Shown: one piece after another, positions 6,477 through 13,589 of the stretch
How the letters are laid out: every line of letters starts with the position of its first letter
Numbering within the stretch: position 1 is the stretch's first letter
From: an uncultured Zoogloea sp.
GTDB taxonomy: Bacteria; Pseudomonadota; Gammaproteobacteria; Burkholderiales; Rhodocyclaceae
Reading direction: 5' to 3'
NCBI GenBank assembly: GCA_937967645.1
Contig: CALBTT010000064.1
Location: 1-14,180, forward strand
DNA: 14,180 nt
Translations under genes and position numbers: made by a program
Notes under the pieces: generated by a model
Database searches by the model: none
What the model was told of the DNA's origin: nothing
Seen by the model: only the letters and a program-made list of their open reading frames with translations

Positions 6477-7448
6477 ATGCGCATCCCTGTCCCGTTGAAT
6501 GCCTTGCGCGCCTTCGAGGCTGCGGCGCGCCATCTCTCGATCAAGGACGCGGCCCTGGAACTGGCGGTCACCCCCTCGGCGGTCAGCCACCAGTTGCGCA
6601 CGCTGGAGGACATGCTCGGCGTCGAACTGCTGCGCCGCATCGGTACGCGGCTGGAATTGACCAGCGCCGGCCGCCGGCTGGCACCTAGCCTCAACGAGGG
6701 TTTCGCCCTGATCGCCGAGGGCGTGAGCAGCTTGCGCGAGGAGCGGCGCGACGGGCCCCTGCGCGTGAACATGCTGCCGACCTTCGCGACCAACTGGCTG
6801 TCGCCCCGCCTGAGCCTGTATCCGTTCGAGCGGCGCGGCTTCTCGCTGGACATCTCCACCACGCAGGACGACGTGGATCTGGCCGCCGGCGTGGCCGATG
6901 CCGGCATCTGGTATGGCGACGGCCAGTGGGCCGGCCTGCAGGCCGACCTGTTGTTCGAGGCCACCATCGATCTGTACGCGCGCCCGGGCTTTGCCACCGG
7001 CTCGCGCCGGGAACGCCTCAAGCAGGTCGCGCGCGCCAACCTGTTCGTTTCGCGGCATTGCCTCACTTGGCAGCGCTGGATGGACAGCCTGCCCGGCGGG
7101 CCGTTCGAGCCGGCTGTCGTGACCCGCGTGGATTCGGGCGGCCTGACGATGCAGGCGGCCGCCGATGGGGCTGGCGTGTCGATCGCCGTCTGCGAACTGG
7201 CCGAGAGTGCCGTCCGGCTCGGACGCCTGGCCTCGGTCTTCGACCACCCCGTGAGCGCGGGTGTCGGCTTTTGGCTCGTCTATCCCGAGGCGCTATCCGA
7301 GGATCGACGGCTGGATAACCTGCGCGGCTGGCTGCGCGAGCAATGTCAGTCGGAAAGCGGAACTCGGAACCCGGAACCCAGAAGCGCGGACAGCATAGAC
7401 ACGTATGAATACCGCATATCCGAAAGACCAGAAAGCACCGCCGGATGA
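6477..7448 (+). CDS. GcvA-like LysR-family regulator with odd C-terminal tail
   Basis: A 323-residue LysR protein of the GcvA branch: residues 1-65 carry the winged helix (IPVPLNALRAFEAAARHLSI, then TPSAVSHQLRTLEDMLG) and 'LRVNMLPTFATNWLSPRL' (95-112) is the usual GcvA-type entry into the effector domain. AGGAGG at 6460-6465 gives a strong ribosome site, with a rather long 11-nt spacer to the ATG at 6477. The domain ends near residue 290 (GWLREQC). The remaining 33 residues, SESGTRNPEPRS onward, are encoded by a seven-base tandem repeat and then by the first 44 bp of the acetyltransferase gene, so they look like an extension caused by a lost or displaced stop. It probably controls the divergent aminotransferase through the palindrome at 6364-6389. 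Confidence 0.9.
   Translation: MRIPVPLNALRAFEAAARHLSIKDAALELAVTPSAVSHQLRTLEDMLGVELLRRIGTRLELTSAGRRLAPSLNEGFALIAEGVSSLREERRDGPLRVNMLPTFATNWLSPRLSLYPFERRGFSLDISTTQDDVDLAAGVADAGIWYGDGQWAGLQADLLFEATIDLYARPGFATGSRRERLKQVARANLFVSRHCLTWQRWMDSLPGGPFEPAVVTRVDSGGLTMQAAADGAGVSIAVCELAESAVRLGRLASVFDHPVSAGVGFWLVYPEALSEDRRLDNLRGWLREQCQSESGTRNPEPRSADSIDTYEYRISERPESTAG
7352..7386. repeat. Degenerate heptamer tandem repeat
   Basis: Five successive 7-bp units can be read: GGAAAGC, GGAACTC, GGAACCC, GGAACCC, AGAAGCG; the middle two are identical. The array begins where the LysR effector domain ends (about residue 292) and is translated as part of that protein's tail. From memory, heptamers of the GGGAATC/GGAACCC kind are frequent between genes in Xanthomonadaceae genomes, but that cannot be tested here. 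Confidence 0.65.
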
Positions 7449-7908
7449 CGATGTGACGCTTCGACGGCTCGTTGCCCATGAAGCCGTTGCGCTTGCCTCC
7501 CTGCTGGCCGCCTATGGCGACGAGATGCGCCACGGGCAAGGCGCCGGGGCGAATGCACTGGCTCATGCCAATGCCTTGATCGCCGATCCGATCGCGGAAG
7601 TGCTGGGTGGCTTTCTCGGCGACGAACTCGTCGCCTTCGCAGTGTTCTTCGATCTGCCCGAGGCGATCTCCGGAGGGCGGTCGGGCCAGCTCGACGACCT
7701 GTACGTCCTGCCCGCCGCGCGCGGAAAACGACTCGCTCAGCGGCTCATCGCGGCCATCGCCGATACCGGTCGATCACGCGCCTGGATCCATCTGCGCTGG
7801 CTGGTCCCCGAGGACAACCCCGATGCCATCCGGGCCTACGCGCGCTTCGCCGAACCCGCCGGCTGGAAGAGCTACGTGCTTTGGCTGGCCGGTAGCGAGC
7901 GGTGGTGA
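7405..7908 (+). CDS. GNAT-family N-acetyltransferase
   Basis: A 167-residue protein with the GNAT fold, which transfers an acetyl group from acetyl-CoA to an amine. The hallmark is the beta4-alpha3 block QLDDLYVLPAARGKRLAQRLI (95-115): the acidic LDDLYV strand followed by the pyrophosphate loop RGKRLA, in which the usual second glycine of R-G-x-G-x-G/A is Arg109. The C-terminal strand IHLRWLVPEDNPDAIRAYARFAEPAGWKSYVLWL matches the 'N-x-x-A-x-x-x-Y-x-x-x-G' ending of the family. The substrate is unknown. The ATG at 7405 lies inside the LysR tail (44-bp overlap) and has no clear Shine-Dalgarno; a GTG at 7453 is an alternative that would drop a 16-residue polar N-terminus. It is followed after 4 bp by the peroxiredoxin gene. 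Confidence 0.85.
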   Translation: MNTAYPKDQKAPPDDDVTLRRLVAHEAVALASLLAAYGDEMRHGQGAGANALAHANALIADPIAEVLGGFLGDELVAFAVFFDLPEAISGGRSGQLDDLYVLPAARGKRLAQRLIAAIADTGRSRAWIHLRWLVPEDNPDAIRAYARFAEPAGWKSYVLWLAGSERW

Positions 7909-7912
7909 AGCC

Positions 7913-8482
7913 ATGAATAACCTGCAGCAGGTCGATTGGTCGCGTCTTCCGCAGCCGGAGGATGATGGCGGCGCCCGCCACCTCGCGGGCATGCGCCTGC
8001 CCACGCTTGAACTGGCATCGACGGATGGTGGCCGTGTCGACCCTTCGCGCCTGCGCGGACGCACGGTGCTTTATCTCTTCCCGATGACGGGCCGGCCGGA
8101 TATCGCACTGCCTCCAGGCTGGGACGAGATTCCAGGAGCACGGGGCTGCACCCCGCAATCCTGTGCCTTCAGGGATCATTTCGCCGAACTGAAGACCTTG
8201 GGCGTCGCCCAATTGTTCGGCGTGTCGACGCAGGACACCGCGTACCAATGCGAGGCGGTGGCGCGCCTCCACCTGCCTTTCCCGTTGCTGTCCGACAACC
8301 GCCTTTCATTCGCAACCGCGCTCGGTCTGCCGGTCTTCGAGGTGCAAGGCCTGGCACTGCTCAAGCGACTGACCCTGATTGCGCGCGATGGCGTGATCGA
8401 GCATGTGTTCTATCCTGTGTTCCCGCCGGACCGGAATGCCGACGATGTCGTCGCATGGTTGAGGCAACGGCCAGCCACTTGA
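7913..8482 (+). CDS. PrxQ/BCP-like peroxiredoxin
   Basis: A 189-residue AhpC/TSA-family redoxin. Residues 20-45 are the family's entry strand (GMRLPTLELASTDGGRVDPS); 'VLYLFPMTGRP' (52-62) and GARGCTPQSCAFRDHF (75-90) hold the peroxidatic Cys79 and a second Cys84 five positions on, the PrxQ spacing. GVSTQDTAYQCEAVARLHLPFPLLSD follows, as in the family. The enzyme reduces hydrogen peroxide or organic hydroperoxides with thiols. Compared with classical BCP, an insertion with TGRPDIALPPGWDEI precedes the active-site Cys, and the P-x-x-x-T-x-x-C spacing is not kept; I recall this as a recognisable subfamily. The start ATG is four bases after the acetyltransferase stop, so the two genes are probably co-transcribed. 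Confidence 0.87.
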   Translation: MNNLQQVDWSRLPQPEDDGGARHLAGMRLPTLELASTDGGRVDPSRLRGRTVLYLFPMTGRPDIALPPGWDEIPGARGCTPQSCAFRDHFAELKTLGVAQLFGVSTQDTAYQCEAVARLHLPFPLLSDNRLSFATALGLPVFEVQGLALLKRLTLIARDGVIEHVFYPVFPPDRNADDVVAWLRQRPAT

Positions 8483-8499
8483 CCTTGGCCAGTCAGCGA

Positions 8500-8522
8500 C
8501 ACGATCAGCGCTCATGGTCGTG
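8500..8522 (+). terminator. Hairpin between convergent operons, possible terminator
   Basis: CACGATCA, a 7-base loop, then TGGTCGTG form an 8-bp stem with one U-G wobble in plus-strand RNA. It sits in the 62-bp gap after the peroxiredoxin stop, facing the minus-strand operon end at 8545. No T run follows, so an intrinsic stop is only possible, and in minus-strand RNA the wobble becomes an A-C mismatch. Confidence 0.35.
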
Positions 8523-8544
8523 CGAAGTTCTCGTCAGGTCCCGC

Positions 8545-8682
8545 TCACCCGCAGAAGGACCACTGCTCCAACCACACCCACAGCAGTTCCATCGACAGCC
8601 AGGCGCGGAACACCAGCACGCCCGCAGCCAGCAGCACAGCCAGCGGTGCCCAGCGCCTGAACCATTCGCGGTCTTGCCTCAT
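8545..8682 (-). CDS. 45-residue single-helix membrane protein, MFS partner
   Basis: A tiny protein that begins MRQDREWFRRWAPLAVLLAA, with one hydrophobic helix (about residues 12-31) after a basic, Trp-rich N-terminus, and a second amphipathic, Trp-rich stretch (LLWVWLEQWSF) ending in Cys-Gly. Its start overlaps the stop of the MFS transporter gene by ATGA (8679-8682), so translation is coupled to the transporter. That coupling and its position as the last operon gene suggest a subunit or stabiliser of the transporter. Public annotations contain an 'MFS transporter small subunit' of similar size and placement, as I recall. The basic N-terminus predicts that end in the cytoplasm. Function is inferred from context. 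Confidence 0.75.
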   Translation of the reverse strand: MRQDREWFRRWAPLAVLLAAGVLVFRAWLSMELLWVWLEQWSFCG

Positions 8683-9923
8683 GAAGTCGCCAACCGTGGA
8701 TCGGCGCGAACGATGGTCCTGTCGTCGATCGGCCAGTGCAGAACCGTCGCCAGCAGGCCCAGCGCAATCGCCAGCAGCCAGATGCTCAGGTACGACCCAG
8801 TAGCCTCGAACATGCGGCCACCAAGCCAGACACCGAAGAATGATCCCAACTGGTGGCCGAAGAAGACGAAACCGAACAATGTGGTGATGTAGCGCACGCC
8901 GAAGATCTGAGACACCAGGCCATTGGTCAGCGGAACCGTCCCGAGCCAGAGGAACCCCATCACTGCAGCGAACAGGTAAACGCCCCATGTGCTGAGCGGC
9001 AGCAGGACGAACAGGGCCATCGCCACCGTGCGCGCCAGGTACAGGCCTGCAAGCAGGTACTTCCTGCGCAGCGTGCCACCCCAAAGCCCCAGCAGGTAGG
9101 TGCCGGCCACATTGGTCAGCGCAATGATCGCCAGCGCGGCGACGGCATCGGTGGCGGCCAGGCCCCGGTCCAGCAGGTAGGCTGGGAGATGCGTGGCGAT
9201 GAAGGCGAGTTGGAAACCACAGGCGAGGAAGCCCAGGTTCAGCAGCCAGAAGCCGCGGTGGCGGAAGGCTTCACCGATCGCCGCCTTCATCGACAGCTCT
9301 GAGCCAACCGCCGCGTTCGAGATGCTTGCCTCGCGCATCGGGAACGCCAGCGGCAGCAGCAACGCCATGACCACTGACAGAATCAGCAGCGCACCCGTCC
9401 AGGCCCAACCGCCGATCAAGGCCTGCGCAACCGGGACCATGGCGAACTGCCCAAGGCCACCGATGGCGCCGGCCAGCCCCAGTGCCCAACTGCGGCGCTC
9501 AGCCGGCACGAGGCGGCTGAGCGCGCCGTAGATCGCACCGAATGCCGTGCCCGACAGCGCGATGCCGACGCACACGCCAGCGCCCAGAACAAAGGCCACG
9601 TGGCTGTGCGCCTGAACCATGAAAAAAAGCCCCACCGCATAGAACACGAGCCCACCCGCAATGACCTTGGCCGAACCGTAGCGGTCGGCAATCATCCCGG
9701 TGAAGGGTTGGGCGAGACCCCAGGTCAGGTTCTGCACCGCCATCGCGAAGCCGAACATTTCGCGCGACCAACCGCGATCCATCGTCACCGGCAGCAGAAA
9801 CAAGCCTTGCACGTGCCGCACACCGAGGGCCAAACCCATGATCAGTCCGCCGGCCAGGATCGGAATCCAGAGCGATCGGCGCTCGTTTGCCGATGCTGTC
9901 GAGGGGGCGAGGTTCGTGTTCAT
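8679..9923 (-). CDS. MFS transporter, monocarboxylate/OFA-like
   Basis: A 414-residue major facilitator with about 12 hydrophobic segments in two halves around a charged central loop (FPMREASISNAAVGSELS). GMIADRYGSAKVIAGG, between helices 2 and 3, is the conserved MFS loop motif A, and 'ALGVRHVQGLFLLPVTMDRGWSRE' in the first helix region is typical of the monocarboxylate or oxalate/formate antiporter-like branch. It probably moves a small organic acid by proton coupling or exchange. The start MNTN at 9923 is chosen because the upstream part of the frame lies inside the hydrolase gene and the ATG overlaps that gene's stop by ATGA (9920-9923). It is followed, again by ATGA, by the 45-residue membrane protein. 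Confidence 0.9.
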   Translation of the reverse strand: MNTNLAPSTASANERRSLWIPILAGGLIMGLALGVRHVQGLFLLPVTMDRGWSREMFGFAMAVQNLTWGLAQPFTGMIADRYGSAKVIAGGLVFYAVGLFFMVQAHSHVAFVLGAGVCVGIALSGTAFGAIYGALSRLVPAERRSWALGLAGAIGGLGQFAMVPVAQALIGGWAWTGALLILSVVMALLLPLAFPMREASISNAAVGSELSMKAAIGEAFRHRGFWLLNLGFLACGFQLAFIATHLPAYLLDRGLAATDAVAALAIIALTNVAGTYLLGLWGGTLRRKYLLAGLYLARTVAMALFVLLPLSTWGVYLFAAVMGFLWLGTVPLTNGLVSQIFGVRYITTLFGFVFFGHQLGSFFGVWLGGRMFEATGSYLSIWLLAIALGLLATVLHWPIDDRTIVRADPRLATS

Positions 9924-10882
9924 GTCGTGGCTCCCGCTGCTTGTGGATCGTCCGCAGGTCGATGCTTCAGTGCGCCGAGTGGGTGGGTTGGTGGCTCGCC
10001 GGTACGCAACCAGTCCAGCGCCAGGGGCCACAGCGCCTCGCGGAAGCGCTCGTGGAAGAAGGCGAAATGGCCGATTTCGGCCTGCTCGATGGCCGCGGGA
10101 GCCAAGCGCAGGTGATGGCGCTCGCTGCCGGTGTAGTAATCCAGCAGGCGGTCCAGCGCCGGTACCGTGCCAAACGGATCGTCCTCGATGCCCAGCGCCA
10201 GGATCGGTGCGCGCACCTGGCCGAAGCGCCGTGCCAGCATTTCGGCTTCGGGCTCACCTTCCAGTGTCTCCCGGCCTCGGCGCACCGTGCCCTCGAAGCG
10301 GGGACCCATGCGTGCCCAGTCCAGCGCCACGCCCTTGGGCGTGTCCTCCATCCATCCCAGGCGTTTGGCCGGCACGTAGCCAAGCACCCGAGCCAGCAGC
10401 GGCATGGCCACGTGCCAGCGCAGGAACATGGCGCGGCGCGCGGCGGGCGCATAGTCGCGCCAGTAGGCGTACTGCGCCCCCATGGTGAAGATGCGCCGCA
10501 CGCGGTGTGCGGACGCGGCCAGCCCGATCACGAAGCCCCCGGCGGAGTGGCCGACCACGTCGACCGGCTGGCCGGGGAATCGCCAGGCGAGGTACTGCAG
10601 CACACCCTCGAAATCGTGCTGCCCCCAGTCGATCCAGTCGGCCTGCAGCCGACGCAGCCCACGGTGTCGCGATTCGCCGATGCCGCGGTAGTCGTAGGTC
10701 ACCACGTCCCATCCGTGGCCGTGGAGCCAGTCGGCAAAGCGCGCGTAGTACCGGCAGCGCACCGAGGTGGCCGCGTTGATGACCGCGACCGGATGCGGGC
10801 GTCGTGGATCGCAGGGGCGGCGCCAGGCAAATCCACCCAGGGCATAGCCGTCGGCGGCACGAATATCGATGGGCTCAGCCAT
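9920..10882 (-). CDS. Alpha/beta hydrolase (COG4757-like)
   Basis: A 320-residue soluble alpha/beta hydrolase. The nucleophile elbow is GHSAGG with Ser113; the acid is in LGIEDDPFGT (Asp234 or Asp235) and the His is His272 in EIGHFAFF. The N-terminal strand DGYALGGFAWRR, 'VVTYDYRGIGES' and the 'GHFAFF' ending recall the predicted hydrolases of COG4757. It would hydrolyse an ester, thioester or amide; the substrate is unknown. A lid-like insertion (about residues 140-215) with many Trp, Arg and Pro separates the nucleophile from the acid. It overlaps the DUF1330 gene by 8 bp and the MFS gene by 4 bp. The C-terminal 30 residues are low-complexity and probably disordered. Confidence 0.87.
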   Translation of the reverse strand: MAEPIDIRAADGYALGGFAWRRPCDPRRPHPVAVINAATSVRCRYYARFADWLHGHGWDVVTYDYRGIGESRHRGLRRLQADWIDWGQHDFEGVLQYLAWRFPGQPVDVVGHSAGGFVIGLAASAHRVRRIFTMGAQYAYWRDYAPAARRAMFLRWHVAMPLLARVLGYVPAKRLGWMEDTPKGVALDWARMGPRFEGTVRRGRETLEGEPEAEMLARRFGQVRAPILALGIEDDPFGTVPALDRLLDYYTGSERHHLRLAPAAIEQAEIGHFAFFHERFREALWPLALDWLRTGEPPTHPLGALKHRPADDPQAAGATT

Positions 10883-11174
10883 TCACAGCGAGACCCTGGA
10901 CCAGCAGCACCACGGCCTGTGCGCCGGCCTTGCGATCCTGGGCAATGCGTTGGTACTCGTCCGATTCCGCCCAGCCATGGAAGGCGGCTTCGTCGGGAAA
11001 GGACATGAGCACGAGCTTCTGGTGCGGCCAGGTGCCTTCAATGGTGCGAGGCTGCTCGTCCGCGGCCAGCAGACGTCCCCGGTGGTGGCGGAACACCTCC
11101 ATGAAGCGGGCCTGGTAGCGGTCGTAGGCGGTCCGGTCGTGGATGGTGAGTTGAGCAATGGCGAAAACGGTCAT
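10875..11174 (-). CDS. DUF1330 family protein
   Basis: A 99-residue protein with the ferredoxin-like dimeric alpha/beta barrel of DUF1330: AIAQLTIHDRTAYDRYQARF (5-24), GRLLAADEQPRTIEGTWPHQ (33-52), LVLMSFPDEAAFHGWAESDEYQ (54-75) and the final strand VVLLVQG. Proteins of this shape (EthD-like, monooxygenase-like) often handle small aromatic or polyketide molecules, but DUF1330 has no established reaction. Its start overlaps the cupin stop by ATGA (11171-11174) and its stop overlaps the hydrolase start by 8 bp. Confidence 0.88.
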   Translation of the reverse strand: MTVFAIAQLTIHDRTAYDRYQARFMEVFRHHRGRLLAADEQPRTIEGTWPHQKLVLMSFPDEAAFHGWAESDEYQRIAQDRKAGAQAVVLLVQGLAVNG

Positions 11175-11572
11175 GACGCCGGCTCCGAGTCGCGATGTCG
11201 ATCCGGTTCGGCGGCCGAGGTCGATTCGATGCGGTCGCCCTGCGTGCTGGGGCTGGAGAACACCAGGAACTGCACGTCCTCGTCACCACCATTGGCGGCG
11301 ATGTGGCGAGTGCCGGCCGGGACATGCACGCCTTGACGGGCTGCCAGCAGCACGTCCTGGTCGGGCGTGCTCAGGCGCAGGTGGCCACTAAGCACGTAGA
11401 AGAACTGGTGCGCCATGGCGTGCCAGTGGGGTGCCTCGGCGCCGCCTGCGGGCATCCACTCCTGCCGCACCTGCATGTGTTGCAGTTCCAGCAGTCGCCA
11501 GCCCAGGCAGACCCCGCCCCAGTCATAGCGGTTGCCGTCGTCGGTCTGGACGGCGCGCAGCAGTGCCGTCAT
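11171..11572 (-). CDS. Cupin-domain protein
   Basis: A 133-residue single-domain cupin. Motif 1 is HWHAMAHQFFYVLSG with metal ligands His49 and His51; the Glu expected next is Gln56. Motif 2 is GVHVPAGTRHIAAN with His90. Such small cupins bind a divalent metal and act as dioxygenases, isomerases or binding proteins. The Glu-to-Gln change occurs in several active cupins, so it does not argue for loss of activity. The 25-residue C-terminal tail after SSPST is charged and probably disordered. The start at 11572 is fixed by an ATGA overlap with the NTF2-like gene; the open frame above it has no family match. Confidence 0.85.
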   Translation of the reverse strand: MTALLRAVQTDDGNRYDWGGVCLGWRLLELQHMQVRQEWMPAGGAEAPHWHAMAHQFFYVLSGHLRLSTPDQDVLLAARQGVHVPAGTRHIAANGGDEDVQFLVFSSPSTQGDRIESTSAAEPDRHRDSEPAS

Positions 11573-11961
11573 GGCGTGCCCTCCTCGGCAGGGACGCCGT
11601 GCAGGGCCTCGCCATGGACCTGCCGCCCGCTCTCGAAGCGCATGATCTCGCACATGCGCGTGCGCTTGCCGTCGGCCTGCGCCACGTAATGGACGACGAC
11701 GGTCTGCGCCTCGACATCGCAGATGGCCGAGATGAGTTCGAACCGCAGGTCCGGCCTGTCGGCGAGCGCGGCCAGCCAGTAGCGGCGCAGCGCGTCCTTG
11801 CCCTGTACCCGCGTGCCACCGGTATAGGGCTGCGCCAGCGCGCTCACGAACAGTGCATCGTCGGCATAGGCCGCCAGCACCGCCGGCACGTCGCGCCGGT
11901 TCCAGTCGTCGATCCAGGCCAGCGCATGGGCCCGGAGTTGATCATGGGAGAGTGTCGTCAT
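11569..11961 (-). CDS. NTF2/SnoaL-like protein
   Basis: A 130-residue protein of the SnoaL/NTF2-like cone fold: helix ALAWIDDWNRRDVPAVLAAYADDALFVSA (13-41), then VQGKDALRRYWLAALADRPDLRFELISA (52-79) and three strands ending VHYVAQADGKRTRMCEIMRFESGRQVHGEALHG. The family includes polyketide cyclases, isomerases and many uncharacterised binding proteins. The pairing with a cupin, DUF1330 and hydrolase suggests a shared small-molecule conversion. Its start lies four bases after the LysE gene stop, and its stop overlaps the cupin start by ATGA. Confidence 0.85.
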   Translation of the reverse strand: MTTLSHDQLRAHALAWIDDWNRRDVPAVLAAYADDALFVSALAQPYTGGTRVQGKDALRRYWLAALADRPDLRFELISAICDVEAQTVVVHYVAQADGKRTRMCEIMRFESGRQVHGEALHGVPAEEGTP

Positions 11962-11965
11962 GGCA

Positions 11966-12559
11966 TCAGATCCAGAAGAGAAGAACGGTCAGGGCGGCCA
12001 GGGCCGCCATTGCACGGTTGATCGCGCGAGCAACGGCGCGGTCGCGCAGCCAGGGCCGCAGGCCAGCGCCGAAGGCGGCCCAGACCAGCATGCAGGGCAG
12101 TCCGATGGCGGCGAACACCAGGCTGACCACCAGCAGGCGCAGCGCGTAGCCTTCGCCCGGCGGCAGGAAGGTGGACACCACCGTCACCGAGATCAGCCAG
12201 GCCTTCGGATTGACGAACTGGAAGGCCAACGCCTGCATGAAGCCGATGGGCCGGCCGGCTTCGGTCTCCTCCAGTTCGGCCGCGCGCCACAGGCGCGCGG
12301 CCAGCCAGAGCAGGTAGAGGCTGCCCACGACCTTCAATGCGACCTGCAGGCGAGGTTCGAGGGCAAACACCGCACCGAGGCCGGCGCCGGTGATCCCGAG
12401 CTGCACCATCACGCCCGCGGGGATGCCCAGCAGGTGCGGCCAGGTTCGGCCCAGGCCGAAGAGCAGGCCCGAGGACATCAGCATCACGTTGTTGGGACCG
12501 GGCGTGATCGACATGACGAAGGCGTAGACGATCAGCGCCACGAGAGCGGTATGTTCCAT
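11966..12559 (-). CDS. LysE/RhtB-family exporter
   Basis: A 197-residue membrane protein with about six hydrophobic segments. MSITPGPNNVMLMSSGLLFG (16-35) is the LysE/RhtB signature (the PGPN turn), and FVNPKAWLISVTVVSTF further on is its second conserved block. The family exports amino acids and related metabolites, driven by proton exchange. I chose the ATG at 12559, which starts right at the first helix (MEHTALVALIVYAFV); the long in-frame extension above it has no family match and covers the upstream gap. It is the first gene of the seven-gene operon, divergent from the enoyl-CoA hydratase gene. No convincing Shine-Dalgarno or promoter could be picked. Confidence 0.9.
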   Translation of the reverse strand: MEHTALVALIVYAFVMSITPGPNNVMLMSSGLLFGLGRTWPHLLGIPAGVMVQLGITGAGLGAVFALEPRLQVALKVVGSLYLLWLAARLWRAAELEETEAGRPIGFMQALAFQFVNPKAWLISVTVVSTFLPPGEGYALRLLVVSLVFAAIGLPCMLVWAAFGAGLRPWLRDRAVARAINRAMAALAALTVLLFWI

Positions 12560-12790
12560 GGGAGTTCGCTGGGACGGGGAGTACCGGGGCGTTGAGGGAA
12601 AGACGAGGCCCGTCCGCGAATTGATTCTGGGCCGGGCATGGCGTCGGCTCCAGCGAGAAATTTTCAGTCCCACCTGAGATATTCGCGCTTGGCCGCAAGC
12701 GTCATCGCGCAGCAGACTTCGCAGGTACTGCCCGGCGCTGCCGAATCGATGACGGCCCGGCACTTCGGGCGGTTCCTCGCAGGAGAACCC
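12560..12790. promoter_or_regulatory. Divergent control region with two hairpins
   Basis: This 231-bp gap separates the LysE operon from the enoyl-CoA hydratase operon and must hold promoters for both. I find no pair of -35/-10 hexamers worth naming on either strand. Two inverted repeats are clear: CGCTTG-GCCG-CAAGCG (12686-12701, perfect 6-bp arms) and GCCCG-GCACTT-CGGGC (12755-12770), the second ten bases before the ribosome site at 12781. Either could be an operator half or an mRNA leader hairpin. Confidence 0.45.
12781..12786 (+). promoter_or_regulatory. Ribosome binding site of enoyl-CoA hydratase gene
   Basis: AGGAGA lies four bases before the ATG at 12791 and decides this start over an in-frame ATG at 12638. 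The same 13-base string AGGAGAACCCATG recurs at 14103-14115 in front of the third gene of the operon. Confidence 0.75.
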
Positions 12791-13585
12791 ATGTCTTCCG
12801 ATTTCATTCGATGCGCGTCGCACCCAGACGGCTATGCCGAGTTGGTCATCGACCGGCCGGCAGCCCGCAACGCCCTGTGCCGCTCACTGACCGATGCGAT
12901 GGCCGCGCACCTCGACAGGCTGGCGGCCGACGCCGCCGTGCGGGTGGTCCTGCTGCGCGCCGAAGGCGAACACTTCGCGGCCGGTGCCGATCTCAAGGAA
13001 ATGCTGGGCATCAGCGCGGAGCAGGCGCGGGCTACTGACTTCGCCGGTTGCTGCGCGCCGCTGGGCACGTTCCCCAAGCCCGTGGTGGCGCTGGTGCAGG
13101 GCTTCGCGCTCGGCGGCGGCTGCGAACTGGTCGAGATGTGCGACATCGTGCTGGCGGCCGAGAACGCCGTGTTCGGCCACCCGGAGGTTCGCGTCGGCAC
13201 CATGCCCGGCGCGGGCGGCACGCAGCGCCTGCCGCGCCTGCTCGGCATGGCCAAGGCGCTGGACCTGCTGCTGACCGGGCGTCGCATGGACGCCCGCGAG
13301 GCCGAACGCAGCGGGCTGGTCTCGCGCATCGTTCCCCCCGATCACCTGCTCGAAGAGGGCCGCCGGCTCGCCGCCGACATGGCGTCGCTGTCGGGCGAGG
13401 TGCTGGTCCTGATCAAGCAGGCCGCGCGTGCCAGCGCCAGCCTGCCCATGGACGAAGGACTGCGCCGCGAGCGGGCCGCCTTCCACCGCACCCTTTCGCT
13501 GTCCGATCGAGAGGAAGGCATGCGGGCATTCCTGGAGAAGCGGCCACCTCTATTCAACCCCCTCTCCACTGCAAAGGAACCTTAG
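12791..13585 (+). CDS. Enoyl-CoA hydratase, PaaF-like
   Basis: A 264-residue crotonase-family enzyme. Both catalytic glutamates of true hydratases are present: Glu112 in GGGCELVEMCD and Glu132 in GHPEVRVGTMPGAGGTQRLP. The first oxyanion-hole segment is HFAAGADLKEM (61-71), the second GFALGGGCE. IDRPAARNAL (20-29) is close to the same block in E. coli PaaF, the 2,3-dehydroadipyl-CoA hydratase of phenylacetate breakdown, and the length agrees (255). It would add water to a trans-2-enoyl-CoA in the cytoplasm. The PaaI-like thioesterase gene 4 bp downstream supports a phenylacetate-type pathway, but a general beta-oxidation hydratase remains possible. An in-frame extension to 12638 is rejected because the strong ribosome site is at 12781. 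Confidence 0.9.
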   Translation: MSSDFIRCASHPDGYAELVIDRPAARNALCRSLTDAMAAHLDRLAADAAVRVVLLRAEGEHFAAGADLKEMLGISAEQARATDFAGCCAPLGTFPKPVVALVQGFALGGGCELVEMCDIVLAAENAVFGHPEVRVGTMPGAGGTQRLPRLLGMAKALDLLLTGRRMDAREAERSGLVSRIVPPDHLLEEGRRLAADMASLSGEVLVLIKQAARASASLPMDEGLRRERAAFHRTLSLSDREEGMRAFLEKRPPLFNPLSTAKEP

Positions 13586-13589
13586 AGCC

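Noticed and set aside
12638..12790. N-terminal extension of the enoyl-CoA hydratase (51 residues)
   Set aside because: It has no family match and a strong ribosome site stands directly before the ATG at 12791.
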